From Rhyzopertha dominica (Eukaryota; Arthropoda; Insecta; Coleoptera; Bostrichidae), in the NCBI GenBank assembly GCA_025024175.1, contig QCXZ01000041.1, positions 14,751,786 through 14,815,785 of the forward strand: a stretch of DNA of 64,000 nt, read 5' to 3'. The position numbers and the translations under genes are program-made. Position 1 is the stretch's first letter; every line of letters begins with the position of its first letter. This document shows, one piece after another, positions 24,901 to 37,201 of this stretch. The notes below the pieces were generated by a model, which did no database searches, had not been told where the DNA came from, and worked only from the letters and a program-made list of their open reading frames with translations.

Positions 24901-25650
24901 TGTACGTGAGAAGTTAACTATATTAAAAGGGGCTGCTCTCTGAGGAAACAACAGGGAGTTTCCGTTGATATACCTTTTTTTGTTCACAAAAGAACCACAA
25001 AAAAGGGCACGAAGCTTTAGTTAGCAACAGTCAAATAACGATTTCTACATTTGTAGAAAGTGCACAAACCCGGAATCGCGTGTTAAAGAAAGAAAAAATG
25101 GGAATTGCAGCATCAGAAGACATTTTTCTACAATTAGTTTAAGGGCCTACGAAAATCTATCAACTTTGTAATAAGAAAGGCAGCAGTAACAAACAATTGG
25201 TTTTTTCTCTTCTAATGTTTCTATTTTTCACAATAATCACTGGAAAGAAAAAAACAGGAATATGTTCCTAAGAATATAATATTGCTGTGATGTGAAGAAT
25301 TCAGCTCCTGCGTTGTACGCAACCACACCGACCAATAACGCATGATGTTCGTTTTTATCGATCTGTCGAAAATTCTGGAAGGATTCTCATATATGTACAA
25401 GCACGACTAGCGCATAAAGTAAGTGTAGTGTTTCGAATAGTAGGTAATTGAATTAGTAGTGTTGGAATCGTAACGTATTGAACTACTAGTGATATAATAA
25501 CAAAATTACGTCTATGCCATGTCGCCTGCGTCAAAACAATCTGTGGAGATCTGTTTCGGCTTATAAAGCCTCCGCAGCACAGCTATAGTCCCAACGTAGA
25601 CAACACGGCACAGATCAGGTTTCCCTTATATACGCCAAGGTAGGCGAGGT

Positions 25651-25902
25651 GTATGCGTGAATTAGAGTATGGATGACACCATGCCATCTAGTGAACGGCA
25701 ACCCCCTATGCTGTGGGCGTTTATAAACCAGCAGACGTTCCCAACGACGATTTCTGCAAAGAGTGCAGTTCTCAAGCATAATAATAACAAAAAACACAGC
25801 ATAGTGGACTGCCGTTCAGATTAGTTTTCCACGGAGACGAGTGGATGATACCGTACTGCCACTAGATGGCATCGTGTCATCTATACTCTAATTCTCGCAT
25901 AC
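25651..25902. mobile_element. MITE with about 50-bp terminal inverted repeats
   Basis: Left arm 25651-25702 (GTATGCGTGAATTAGAGTAT then GGATGACACCATGCCATCTA) is inverted at 25853-25902 with about five mismatches. The internal 150 bp is non-coding. It lies only 40 bp left of the transposon at 25943. The target duplication is unclear. Confidence 0.8.
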
Positions 25903-26021
25903 TAGTGATATAGTTTAGCGTATTTCTGTACTAGCGCTAATATACAGGGTGACAACTGGGAACCGGATGTTTTTGGAACGCCTAGTATGAAGCTTACGGC
26001 GGTTAGAGCGGGGCAAATGCG

Positions 26022-28213
26022 ATGGTACTATCGTTGCAATATTGTGCCATTTTAGTAAAAATGGAGCAGAGGACAGTGGAATACCGCATGTTTGCATACG
26101 ACAAGTATATCGAAAATGGCGAATCAGTGATAACTACACAGCGGCTTTTCGGCACTAACTTTAATATTGGTCGACAGGGAGCTGTTCCGTCTCGTAACAC
26201 TATCATAAGATGGGTGAATAATTGGAGATCAACTGGCAGTATAATTAAGAAAAAGTTACATGGTCCAAAATGTACCGTAAGAACCTCTGAAAAATAAAAC
26301 GAGTACCAAATGCACTCATCAGAGGTCCATCACGATCCGCTCGAAAGCATACAATGGAGTTGAACGTGAATCGGGAATCAGTTAGGACAGTCTTGCATAA
26401 AGATTTAAAATTCCACCCCTACAAATTACAGCTTGTTCAGCAATTAAAGGAAAAAGATTTCGAAACTCATGAAAATTTTGCTACGAGAAGCAAGTGATTT
26501 TGAAAGAGAATTTACGTCTGCATTTCCTAATGTACGACGAAGCTCATTTTCATTTAGATGGAGCAGTCAATAAACAGAACTCCAGGTACTGGGCACCTGA
26601 AAATCCTCGAAATATTCATGAACGACCACTTCATTCTGAAAAAGTCACTGTGTGGTGTGCCAATGGACCTAGCTGCATTATTGGTACCTACTTTTTTGAG
26701 GAGGCTGTGACGTAAAATTACCGTAACACACGCTAACGGCAGCCTTTTCGTTGGTAGAGCGGGATCCGTGGGTCCAAAATTTCTATGGGTCAAGTAACTT
26801 AAAATTGGAAATATGGATCGTGGACTATATAAATAAAGCAATCGGTCTTTTTACGTCCTGTCGGCATATATTGAAGTGAACCGGGTTTAACATTCAGATA
26901 GATATTGCAATTAAATGTGGAAGCAACCATGAATCCCCCAAGCAAAGCTTTGCGTGAGTTTACAGTATACTCACAAAACAAATGGTTAGNATAAGAAATA
27001 TTAAATGGTAAGTATGAACTGCTCCGTGCCACGATTTACAACTTATCTGATTTCAATAGATTTACGCTTTGATGGAATGGTCGCGCTTTACAGGAACCTG
27101 GTGGATGGCTCGTCCGGAATGATTAGATGTGATACCTTCGTGTTCCCCTCGATTGCAATATAGGTGACCAGATCGTGAAATGGATGGGCTCTACAGAGGC
27201 CTGGTGGATTAGATGGCCCAGATTCGTTTTATGGATTGCAATTGAATGTGAACAGAGCTCCAACGATATGGCCCGTACGTAGGACCCTATTTAATTTGTT
27301 AAGTAAGTACAATATTCAAACACTGACAAAATAATTACCTCGATTGTCGAAGGTTACCCTCAGATAAATGGATGGTTCAAATCAAGTACCGCAGAATGAT
27401 GCAACTTTCCAATAGTTATAGTAGGTAAGAAATTATTATTCTCTAGCAGAATGTTAGCAGTTTTTAAAGGCTAGCAGTCCCCGTGCTCTGCCTTCTGATG
27501 CCAGCCACAGAATGAGCGTTTTTTACGAAGGACCGGAGGCCACGAAAATATTGTTCTGACGATATGATAAGATGGAGCTCCTTTTTAAAAGTGTACATAT
27601 AGGCAACTTAAGTTGCATAGCAAGGTAAGTTTACTAATTTAGTCATGATTTATTATTATGTATTATAATTTCAGCAATCGTATGGGTGCAATAATGTAGA
27701 TGTATTATTTGTATGTATGCGATGAACTTGCTATGAATATACCATATACCACCTTTTTAAGGATGTTGTTTCTATTGCAAAAATTAAAATGCTACAAGGC
27801 TGGAGCTTACAGTCACCGTCAATTGTAACCACTACGTTCATATGATCCAAAAAATTTTTATACCAGAACTACGGCGAAAAGGGATAAATCCAAGGAATGT
27901 GTGGTGTCAGCAAGATGGTGCCACGTCACACACTACCAACGCACCAATGAATGTTGTACGCAACGTGTTCCCAGGAAAACTCATTTCGAATTTTTGGGCA
28001 TGTGCGGTGCCCCCAAGGTCTCCAGACCTGTCAACATGTGATTTTTCTGTGGGAGTATTTAAAGAGTCGGGTGTATGCCCACAAGCCGATCTGAAGAATG
28101 CCATTCATCAGGAAATCTTGACCATTGATAAAGTGATGTTGGAGCGTGCTAGGGTCGAAAACTGCATCCGATGCGACGGACGCCATCTTGACGATATTAT
28201 CTTCCATACTTAA
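26022..28213 (+). pseudogene. DUF4817-type DDE transposase pseudogene (three pieces)
   Basis: The N-terminal helix-turn-helix part is at 26061-26297 (initiator MEQRTVEYRM, then NTIIRWVNNWRSTGSI) and ends in a premature TAA. A second frame continues with STRSARK-like and HPYKLQLVQQL motifs. The catalytic domain starts at about 26494 (DEAHFHLDG with the first acidic residue, VNKQNSRYWAPENP, EKVTVWCA, FFEEAVT) and breaks at 26711. It resumes at about 27812 in frame with VTVNCNHYVHMIQK, followed by QQDGATSHT (second Asp) and PPRSPDLSTCDF (third acidic position), and stops at 28213. The ATG at 26022 is also in frame, but the second ATG at 26061 fits the family better. At least two lesions besides the insertion make it inactive. 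Confidence 0.85.
26712..27811. mobile_element. Interspersed repeat inserted in the transposase (copy B)
   Basis: This 1.1-kb segment separates FFEEAVT from VTVNCNHY, two parts of one transposase that join cleanly once it is ignored. Its ends read GTAA and TTAC. The part 27483-27725 is related to copy A at 15077-15310. It includes an intron-like segment of 50 bp from GTAAGT (27625) to TTTCAG (27674). No protein was recognised. The pair suggests a spliced, mobile unit of unknown class. Confidence 0.6.
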
Positions 28214-28599
28214 TTTTACTCATAAATGGCATTGTATAACTTTCATTTTTATTTTAATAAAATTTTATTATCTTGTAATTTTGTTGTGTAGCACTTATTT
28301 TAAAATCGCCTGGTTCCCGATTGTCACCCTGTATAAAGAATCACTTTAAGAAAGTGTAAGAATTTGCCTTGACATATTTTCACGTTTTATATAGCAGGAT
28401 TGTATGTATCAATACTAGCACGTGAGCAATAATGTACAAAAGATATAATGGTTCTACCGCTTTATTACTCACTCAATAAGAAAAAAGTTTGATACGAACT
28501 TATGTAATATAAAATCTACAATTTGTTAAGAATGCAAAATTTTGTCAACTTCAAGGTACCTACTCGTGTATAAGGGAATTATTTTACACATTTCCCACT

Positions 28600-29070
28600 T
28601 ATCTTTTACAAAGACCGCAAACTCCTAACACGCCAGCATGTTGCTTACACAGATATGACGTTATTAGATTTACATTTGGGCGAATTTACGACGGAACGAA
28701 ACTCGGAACTTGGTCCGCGTACTTTACAACTCCGCTGTTTCATGGAAATTAGTGTAATGTTAGTTTTGGTGTTCGCAGCGGCGAATTATTCATATTAGCA
28801 GGACTGGGATTCGCGGCTAATGACGTAAGTGGACAATTGTTGGTGCGGAAACATCCGGCTAACTTTCGTAGCGCCGGAGCTGAGGTTATAATGGCTAACA
28901 CTTAAAACAATGGAGTTGCTATGAAATCCGATTGGCCTCTGGCAAACACGGACGAAACTTTTTCTTCTAGCAGAGATGTTTCGGAGTGAGGCAGCATCGG
29001 AACGCAAACGTAATGCATTAATGTATTTCTCCTGAAGGAGGCTATAGACCAAAGGAGAAACCATATAATA
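28600..29070. other. Balanced-composition block, possible conserved non-coding DNA
   Basis: About 450 bp with even composition and no homopolymers. A 98-codon minus-strand ORF (28795-29091) and other short ORFs match nothing known. Candidate regulatory DNA. Confidence 0.25.
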
Positions 29071-30710
29071 ATAATTGATGTGTCTTAACATGGAACATAA
29101 TGTAGTTACAAATGTTTCCAGCTACAATTATGTAAGAACAGTATCTGATGTAAGAAATTTGGGGTTAATTGTATTAACAGTTGTATTCCTATTGACAATA
29201 TCAAAGACGAGAAGTGTCTTTAATTCCCGTCATGTCAATATAATATATAAAACCTATTAATCACTGCCACGCTCTATCTAACGTTGCTATACAGTACGAT
29301 ATACATTTTAAGTCAGAATGGCAGATCCGTTAAACTACTTTGTTCAAAATTAAATTTCATCAATATTGCTTGATCAACTTAAAATCAGGTGTTTTAAAAT
29401 AAAGAGGTCACTCAATGCTCTATTTTCATTACAAAACTTTACTTTACTTACAACTGGACAGCTTACACAAAATGAGGAAAATTTTAAGTCTGTCTAAGAG
29501 AGGCATTGAAAAAACCGTCTCTGGAGGAGGGAAAAATAGAGAACAATCTGCCAAATTGCTATACACCTGGGTGCTCAAATTCCTCATTGGAGGAGGTCAG
29601 TTTTGTTGGTTCTTGTCCGCTCTGTAATAAAACTCTGCGAAGTGCTGCTGTCAAGTTTAAGTATGTAAGTGGATCTTGCCAGACTTTGTAGTTGCCTATG
29701 TAGCTTTCTTTAGGAAGGTATCTAGGTAAATTATAGGTATAATTAAGAGACCGCCAACAGATATAAAAACAGGAGACTTTGAAGAACTACCATATCATAT
29801 GCGCTGCAGTGACTTCATACTATGCCGTACCATATACCTACTATTTCAATAAACCTCCATAGCTTAAACCCAAAACTTTTGGGCTTTTAAATAAACGTGT
29901 AATTTTAATATAATTATTTAAAAAATACATCATAATTTTACATTCTTTTACTGTAGATCAGCAACTTACAAACCTTCTTAATAGAATGTCTTATTTTCTC
30001 TTAAAGGGAAGTATCGCATATCTAAACTAAAACAATAATACATACCGATGAAGATGTCCTCGTAGTTTCTTTTTAATCTTAAGTGTTTATATGATATTCT
30101 ATGTGATTCTAAAGAGTGTTACATTAAAATGTTCAGCCACATACCAAAAATGTTCCAAATAAGAGCGAGGTGTGCTGCTATCTTCTGTAGTTCTGCGGAA
30201 AGAGTATTGTTACTGAATCATAGGCAGCCTTTCATGCCTGCACTTGTCGGACCTTCCATAAATGATTTGCAAATAGCCAGGTGATAGAAGTTAACATTAC
30301 GTTAGTTGTGCAGATGTTAGGAAATGTGTTGAGAATTGTTAAAAATCTCAAGGCAAAGGAATCTGCAGTGGATTATTTGGCGTGATCTTATTTGGAACTA
30401 TTCACACGCTGTCTTAATGCGGAGAGCTAAGGTGCTATTAGTGCTGCAAGCTTATGTGCAGTTCGTTGCCTATCGGAAAAATGTCCTTATCAGTGCAAGG
30501 CTTGTAAACCGTCCGTCTTAGAAATAATGCTACGAGATTTTTATTTTAATAACCTGTGTTCGAGCGTAATTAGAAAATTGCATCCATATTATTTTAAATT
30601 ATGCTAGATTGCAGGGTTTCCTCGTTAACACATAAAAACTTTCTGATTGTTATAGTCTTCTAACGTAGATGTACTTAAGTTTAAGATTAGTGACTCTCGC
30701 ATAGAAGGTA
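29071..30710. other. Stretch without a recognised gene
   Basis: Contains a small Cys-containing frame at about 29506-29691 (PNCYTPGCSNSS, GSCPLCNKTLRS) ending near a GTAAGTGG splice-donor-like site. It may be an exon or an element remnant but no family is recognised. Otherwise AT-rich. Confidence 0.3.
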
Positions 30711-31589
30711 TACAGGGTGGGCCAAGTGAACGTATTTTTTCATAACTCCACAACTATTGAGAATATAAAAAACTTTTTACATAAAAGTGATCCAGGTTTA
30801 TAGGCTGCATATTATAAAAATATTTTTGAAAACGGTTCACTTCGGTTATACCGGAAACGCACACCAACTTCCTTATTTTAAATAAAACACCCCTTATATT
30901 TTTAGACATCAGACCTCTAAAATGTACAGTTTTCGACATAATAAGCACTAAAGCAAAAAGTTGTCGTTTGCAGCCCTTCCCGCCATTATAAATATCTTCC
31001 AAAATAAGACACCTATAGAAGACTGCGGTTTACGTGCCGCGTAAGTTAAGAAAATGGCCTATCATTTGCGTTTTCAAGCAGGTTTATTACTTTTAAATAG
31101 AAATTAACACATCGGTTTGCTGTATGAAGTACTTCAAAATGCGATGTCATTTTTTTAAATTGAACATACACCTTTTTTGCACCATCGAATGCAATATTAA
31201 ATTATCTTAACTTACGCGGCACTCAAACCGCAGTCTTCTAGGTGTCTTATTTTGGAAGATATTTAAAATGACGGGAAGGGCTGCAAACGACAATTTTTTG
31301 CTTTAGCGCTTATTTTCTCGAAAACTGTACATTTTAGAGGTATGGTATGTTACACAAAATGACCTTAGAATTCAACAAGGGATACAAAAATGTAAAAATA
31401 TACGCGGTGTTCTATTTAAAATAAGGAAGTTGGTATGCGTTTCCGGTATAACCGGAAGTAAAACGTTTTCAAAAATATTTTTAAAATATGCAGTCTATAA
31501 ACCTGGATCAATTTTAAATAAAAAAGTGTTCCATATTTTCAATGGTTGTGGAGTTATGGAAAAAATACGTTCACTTGGCCCACCCTGTA
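30711..31589. mobile_element. Long-TIR foldback DNA element (879 bp)
   Basis: Arms 30711-31051 and 31205-31589 are inverted copies. The tips are TACAGGGTGGGCCAAGTGAA and its complement TTCACTTGGCCCACCCTGTA with TA on both sides. The right arm is longer because of about 45 extra bases near 31340-31390. No transposase. Same architecture and tips as 8399-9269 but unrelated inner sequence. Confidence 0.9.
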
Positions 31590-33579
31590 TATTAGGTTTA
31601 CTGCAAGTATTTAATCAGATGGGACTACGAGTCCTTTATCCTGATAGCAGAGATATTTCTTCATACACTATGGTCTCTAACAGTTGGTTGGAGGAAAGCT
31701 TTTCGAATGAAATAATTCGTTCTGATTCTTTACAATTTTGTNAAGTAATCTAATTTTAATTTTCTGAGCCCAGGCGAGCGCTAATTTATGCTGCTGACTT
31801 CTTTGAACTCCACTGATTCTCTGACATTTCGCAAAGGTACGGAAATGCAATCCCAATCGTCGTAATTTTGTTGGAATTCGAGTGTCTGAAATCAGTGGCG
31901 GTTTGTTAATAAGAGCTGCAAATTTGCAGCACTGGCTCTGCATTAAAAAGATGAACTGCCTTTCTTGCTGACGTCTTTTGATTTTATTTCTTGAGTAGTT
32001 ACGTGTTGTAAATTGTAAATCTACACATAATTATTCGACAACCGGTGCTTCAGCGACTACCTATTTATTAAATCTGTGATTGCTTCTCGTTGACATCATG
32101 ACGTAAGCCTGCCGTTGCCGCCGGGATGCATACGTCATCGACAGTGTGGGACAAGCACGACAGAACATATTTGACCTAGAATCAACCAATAATATTTGAA
32201 ATTTCTGAAGATTCTATGTTCAAGTGACATATTGGTACGTACGCTACCCGAGCTGCAAGATTTTGGCCGAATTTGCATGGTTCCTAGTGCTATTTCTATA
32301 GTAATAGATCTATAACTTTTAAGACTGTGATCCTGGAGGGAGATGAAAGATCCATCCGAGATAGTGATAGAAGAAGAACCACAATTATTTTACAAAACAA
32401 GACCACTCCATAATTACTTCACCGATATTTTTGAAAATGGTCTTTTTGGAAGGCTCGCAAATGAAATTTTCACGTAAGCTATTTTTCATGTGCAAAATAA
32501 GTGGTGCAATGTCCAAAATTAGTATAGGTGTAAGTTAAAAATAATCTAAAAAGTAGCCCTCGCAGTTAGCAATTATTTTAGCAAAAAATATTCAGTATAT
32601 TTATTCGAGAAATACCTTAAGCTCTAACTAAACCTTTTATCTTTCAGAAAATCATTTATTAATCCTTAAATATTCAGTAGTTTTTAGGTGGTGCTGTTTT
32701 GTATAAATAGGTTGTTCTCTTTGTATCGTTAATTCAAATATATCTTTCTCTCTGTCCAGAATCCCAGCCCTAAATCGATTACTCATTGCTTTTCAAAATG
32801 TGTAAATCTACAAAGCTGACAAGTTTTTACCTCTTTATCCTTATTAGTCCTTATTACTACGAATTATTAGTACTACAATACGCATGAAATTGCACAAAAA
32901 GCCAAAGCTGTAGAAATTATGGAAACAGAAAATAACAAATAAAACTGAAGTAAAAATTTGTCCATTTTTGTGTCTGTGTTAAGTTTAAAGGCTACAAATC
33001 TGCCACGTTTTGTAATATAGTGCCAAAAATATCATTGCCTTCTTAATAACGAGTTTAGGAAATTAAGTAATTTTAGTAGTGTTAAATATAAAAACGTTAA
33101 TTTCTAGCGCAATTTATTAGATTAATTAATTTGGATGCGCTGTAAATTTGCTTTAAATCATATCATAAATATTTGGCAAGCTGAATTTCTCAGTGTGGAA
33201 CTTCAATTATTAAAAAAACTGACAAACGTGTTAACTACAAACGCAGTCTATTGAATAACTTTAACTACACTTATTGGACCACAATAGTAACTAAAGGTTT
33301 AAAGTATTGGTTCTAGCAATCTTCTACTTCTGTTGATAAAAAGATTTCTCTTTATACATTGTTTTACGTACCTTTTCTAAAAAACGTCTAAGGTTATTTC
33401 ATACCTTTTATTAAATATTAGTTGTGCTGAGTATGTAACTTAAGGTAAGATAAATGCAGAATCCGACATAAAACAAATTGGCTGCGTAACTTTTAAATAA
33501 AAAGTTAATAAAAACATAAATAAGTCAATATCCAGTTAAGCTGACAAGCATTCTATACCCCAACATTCAACGTATCGTT
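31590..33579. other. Stretch without a recognised gene
   Basis: AT-rich, no supported gene. A CpG-containing patch at about 32090-32160 has ATGACGTAAG and TACGTCATCG motifs that resemble cAMP-response-type sites. Confidence 0.3.
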
Positions 33580-33970
33580 TTATAGCCGCACGCCAATTGT
33601 TTCGGAATCCTAGAGTTCCAGCGGCTCCCGCAAAAAACAATTTAGCCACAAACGGCCGACATCTTTTTCCTGTCGGTCTGTTCTAAATAATATTCTTAAT
33701 AGGAGCTGTGTTCAGTTTTCGTCCGAATCCATGAATTTCGCAGGAGGAAATGGGAACAGCGACACGCCTATCCCATGTCCCGTCTTCCTAGAGGACATTA
33801 TCTCGTCCTGCCCTGCGACCGGTTCGGCTTATCCTGCTACGCTTAGCGTCTCCGGCCGATTTGTTTAGTCTGTTTCTTAGCGATTTATGTTTATTGAGGC
33901 CGTTGCCATTTGGAGTCGAAGGGAGGTAACGGAGACAAAAGTATGTGTAACCCCAAAGCTAAAAACTAGC
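33580..33970. other. Balanced-composition block, possible conserved non-coding DNA
   Basis: GC content is clearly higher than in the surroundings, with no ORF of note. Candidate conserved regulatory DNA or a non-coding exon. Confidence 0.3.
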
Positions 33971-34691
33971 AAAGGAGCTTTGATGAAATGCAGGTCACGT
34001 TAAATTACCACAAGTGCTTGAAAAATGTAGGTATTTATGATATTTCGAGTGACATTTTTGTTTAATCGCGTAACTGACGATTTTCCGCAGATACAGTCGT
34101 TTCGCAAATATGACGGTAACTGTTTTGCACCTCTGTTATATTGTTATTAGGGTCCTAATTTCTGATACGTTTTGTATCCGTATATTCAATATTACTTCAA
34201 GTTTCTTAACGAAAATGCATTCTAAACTAATTTTGTTTACCTGTTACCCGCAGTTATTGTTTGTGTTTTCTAAAATGAGTAATAATTTGTAGATGTTGCT
34301 AATATTGATAACATCAGATCTTTTTTGAGCACAATGAAAGACATTTCAACGAACAATCCCTTTTTTATTTTGTGCTCTATCGGGGACCTTGGCGTTGGTG
34401 AAATTAAAAGAACGGTTTAGGTTGTTTAAGTGAAAAATCAGAGCACATCAATTTTATGTAAAGATTTTGTGTTCATGGTTTGTCCTATATAAATTTTCTC
34501 GCAGTCGTGGCAATCAATACGATAAATTATGTTGGAGGAATCAAAATTGTTAATGCCATATTTTAGTTTTGAAAAAAAGACTTTTATTAGCTTTCAGATT
34601 GTACATGGCAATTTTTAGAAATCGATACTTTTTAAACAGTTTTTTTTTATATTTAGGAATCAGTCACTGGATGTTAGGGAAACAAGCATAT

Positions 34692-35134
34692 TGTTATGAC
34701 TTTCGGGTTCGAAAACTGCGGAATTCTGACTCAACTTCTTTATTTTAAAACGCTTGTATCAAATAATACATTAAGTCTAAACACAACTAGTTTAAAACAT
34801 TACTGTTTTGACCCTACTACTTCACTAAACCACTGTACTGTACACACTAGCACTAAAAACAACCGTTTCACTAAGCCTTCCGCTCACATTATAAGCATTT
34901 TTCAAATTTAGAACTGCCCGCGCTTTCTCCGTCGGGCTATTTATAACCCCCATCAAGAATTCCAGTAGCGACATCTTCCAGACGCTATCAAAACTTAATA
35001 TATGATAGAATTCTCTGGAGAGTCTGACATTCCCTGCCATATGTTTGTCGCTAGGATCACTACCTGCAGTGTTCTACTACACCGCATCTACACGCCTGCA
35101 ACTCGGGTCCATAGATGGCGCTGATTCTGAAACA
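34692..35134 (-). mobile_element. Solo LTR, older copy (443 bp)
   Basis: Homologous along its length to the LTR at 50758-51176: shared TTAAGTCTAAACACAACTAG, GCACTAAAAACAAC, CTCCGTCGG and ACACCGCATCTACAC. It starts TGTT and ends AACA. The minus strand has a TATAAATA box (34938-34945) upstream of a start-like region, so the retroelement reads leftward. Flanks are ATAT on the left and TTAT on the right, a target copy with one mismatch. No internal retroviral genes are present, which points to LTR-LTR recombination. Confidence 0.8.
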
Positions 35135-36639
35135 TTATAATGTTTGCATTTACTTAGAGTCTAATGAAGATTTTGATCATCTGAATGAAATATTTACTTT
35201 TTATCCTTAAGAATGGATTTTGTTTGATTCAGTTCTAGCAACTCGCCTGTCTAGGAAGGAGACTGATATATTTGTCTCTTCTTAAATGGTAAGTGACAAG
35301 TGGTTATTAAAGAATTAAAATCATTAAGAATCTCTTCACTTTTGTCTTGAGGTATAGATCAAATAACAAAATAATCCGCATATTGATATTTAAATGGAAG
35401 TTGAAAAGACAGTTTGGATTAGCATTCTTGGAGTCCACTGACATTGCTAGTACGGCATACTGCTTGCTGGAGTTAAGTACTGTTATAAAAGTTTTCATTT
35501 TTCAACCGTTATAATGGACAAGAAGACTTTTGAACACCTTAAAGGGTGACCCCATTAGGATTACCAAACAACGCCATTCTGCGAATTGAATTCAGCTAAT
35601 TATAAATTAGGGTTATTTGATCTCTGTTCCTTATACAAAATTGTTAGTTTTAACCTCAATCTGTGATTGATATACTCAGACAATGGCAGAAGCATAGACC
35701 TAGATATCTACTTTGCCGTGAGAATGCATGGAATGCATGGAGTGTAAGTGCAAAGTTGCAGATTGGATAAAAGCAGTTTGTGGTGCATATCCTAACAACC
35801 TGGTATTGTGCAAAGCTCTTACTATGTTTAAATTTTTAAAAAGCCATGAGTTTTTCTACAATATATCAGACGTATCGACGTTACTATTACTTGTGTATCG
35901 AAGATACCACCTGTCCAAAATTTGTTGGTATCTGAGAAGGTTTTTTTGTAATTTAACAAGTTCATGAATTCAAATAATGTCAAATGGGCAGCTAAAGCCT
36001 AGCAGTTTAAATTGTTCTCTTTGTGAGATAGTGCTCCATATTGGTTGTTGCACAACAGAAAATAAGACATATTTGTTACTGAAATATTTGTTCTAAGCCA
36101 GTAGACCAGGGTATAATGCTAGAAATAACAATAAACACCTAAGAAGTGATTAGTTTAGTGATGGACAAACTGTTAAAGCTTTAGAGCGTTTTGTTTTAAG
36201 GTAAAACCAACTCTGTGATTAAAATCTAAAACAATGACGTACCTTACTTTAAAGTGTTTTCATGGTTACGAGGAATTGAAGGTATACTGTGTTCCAATTT
36301 ATCTCGTACCTTGCGTTAAATATCGGTGCAGCAGATTGATAAATTAAGTTAAAAAATTGAAGATGATCAATTTTTCGTAGACCAAATCAATGGTTAAGCA
36401 GGCACCAATTACAGAACTAGCAGTAAACGTAAATTTTTAAGAAGCAGGATTGTTGTCAGTTCCTCTAAATCTAAGAGTAATACATTGTTAGTATTACTCG
36501 TAAAATTTTATTTACATGGTTACTATAAATGCAAAAAGTTCTTTTGTAATTTGATATAGAAGACGATAATTTTATTGATGTTTCAAAACAACTGATTAAT
36601 TTATTAATTTAATAAAATATTAATACATCAACAGAGAAT

Positions 36640-37130
36640 CCACATTTCTTTGTTACATTGTATTCCATCAACACCCCACGCTTTGCCACGTATTAATTAA
36701 ATTCAGAAGCGCTCATCCCCGAACATTAACAGCAACTAATGAGCTGCTACTGCTTATCTCCATTTTACCCCCTCGTAAGGGAAAATCCGATTGGAGGAGC
36801 AAAAAGTGGCTTTTGTGCGGCGCCTCTCGTCATTTTATGCAAATCCACGCCTGACAAGTAATCGACACGGGGCGCACTGTTTTGTAAGTCGCTTTCGCCT
36901 CGGCTTATATTGTGTGTACCTGCTCGATGTAAAACGATATCGATGCCGTTCAAGGAGCTATTTCGTTGCCGCACAATGTTCGAGCCTTATCCTCCCTATA
37001 CCGCTCATTCAGTTAACAAGCTATTTCGAGTTGGATAGGGTGAGCTTAGTAGGAACGTGTCAAGGACGCAGGATATGATGGGAAAGACGGAACGGATTCC
37101 ATGGGTCTGTGTTTTAATGACAGCTTCAGT
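36640..37130. promoter_or_regulatory. Balanced-composition block with octamer and homeodomain-like motifs
   Basis: About 490 bp of even composition with ATGCAAAT (about 36838), TTAATTAA, CTAATGAG and ATCGAT motifs. ORFs of 69 and 95 codons overlap on the two strands but neither is recognised. A plausible enhancer or untranslated exon upstream of Syt1. Composition-based inference. Confidence 0.3.
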
Positions 37131-37201
37131 CTAAATTACTATACCTACTACTACTAGAAAAGCGCAGTATCATCATGAGGTATGATATTATTATTAATAG
37201 T

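Larger units (their letters stand above)
25943..28333 (+). mobile_element. TA-flanked DDE transposon with DUF4817-type transposase, interrupted
   Basis: The ends are TACAGGGTGACAACTGGGAA (25943) and, inverted, TACAGGGTGACAATCGGGAA (ending 28333), with TA outside both ends, so the element boundaries are well defined. It encodes one transposase, now in three pieces. An insertion of about 1.1 kb at 26712-27811 lies inside the catalytic domain. The element therefore inserted first and was hit later. Confidence 0.9.
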
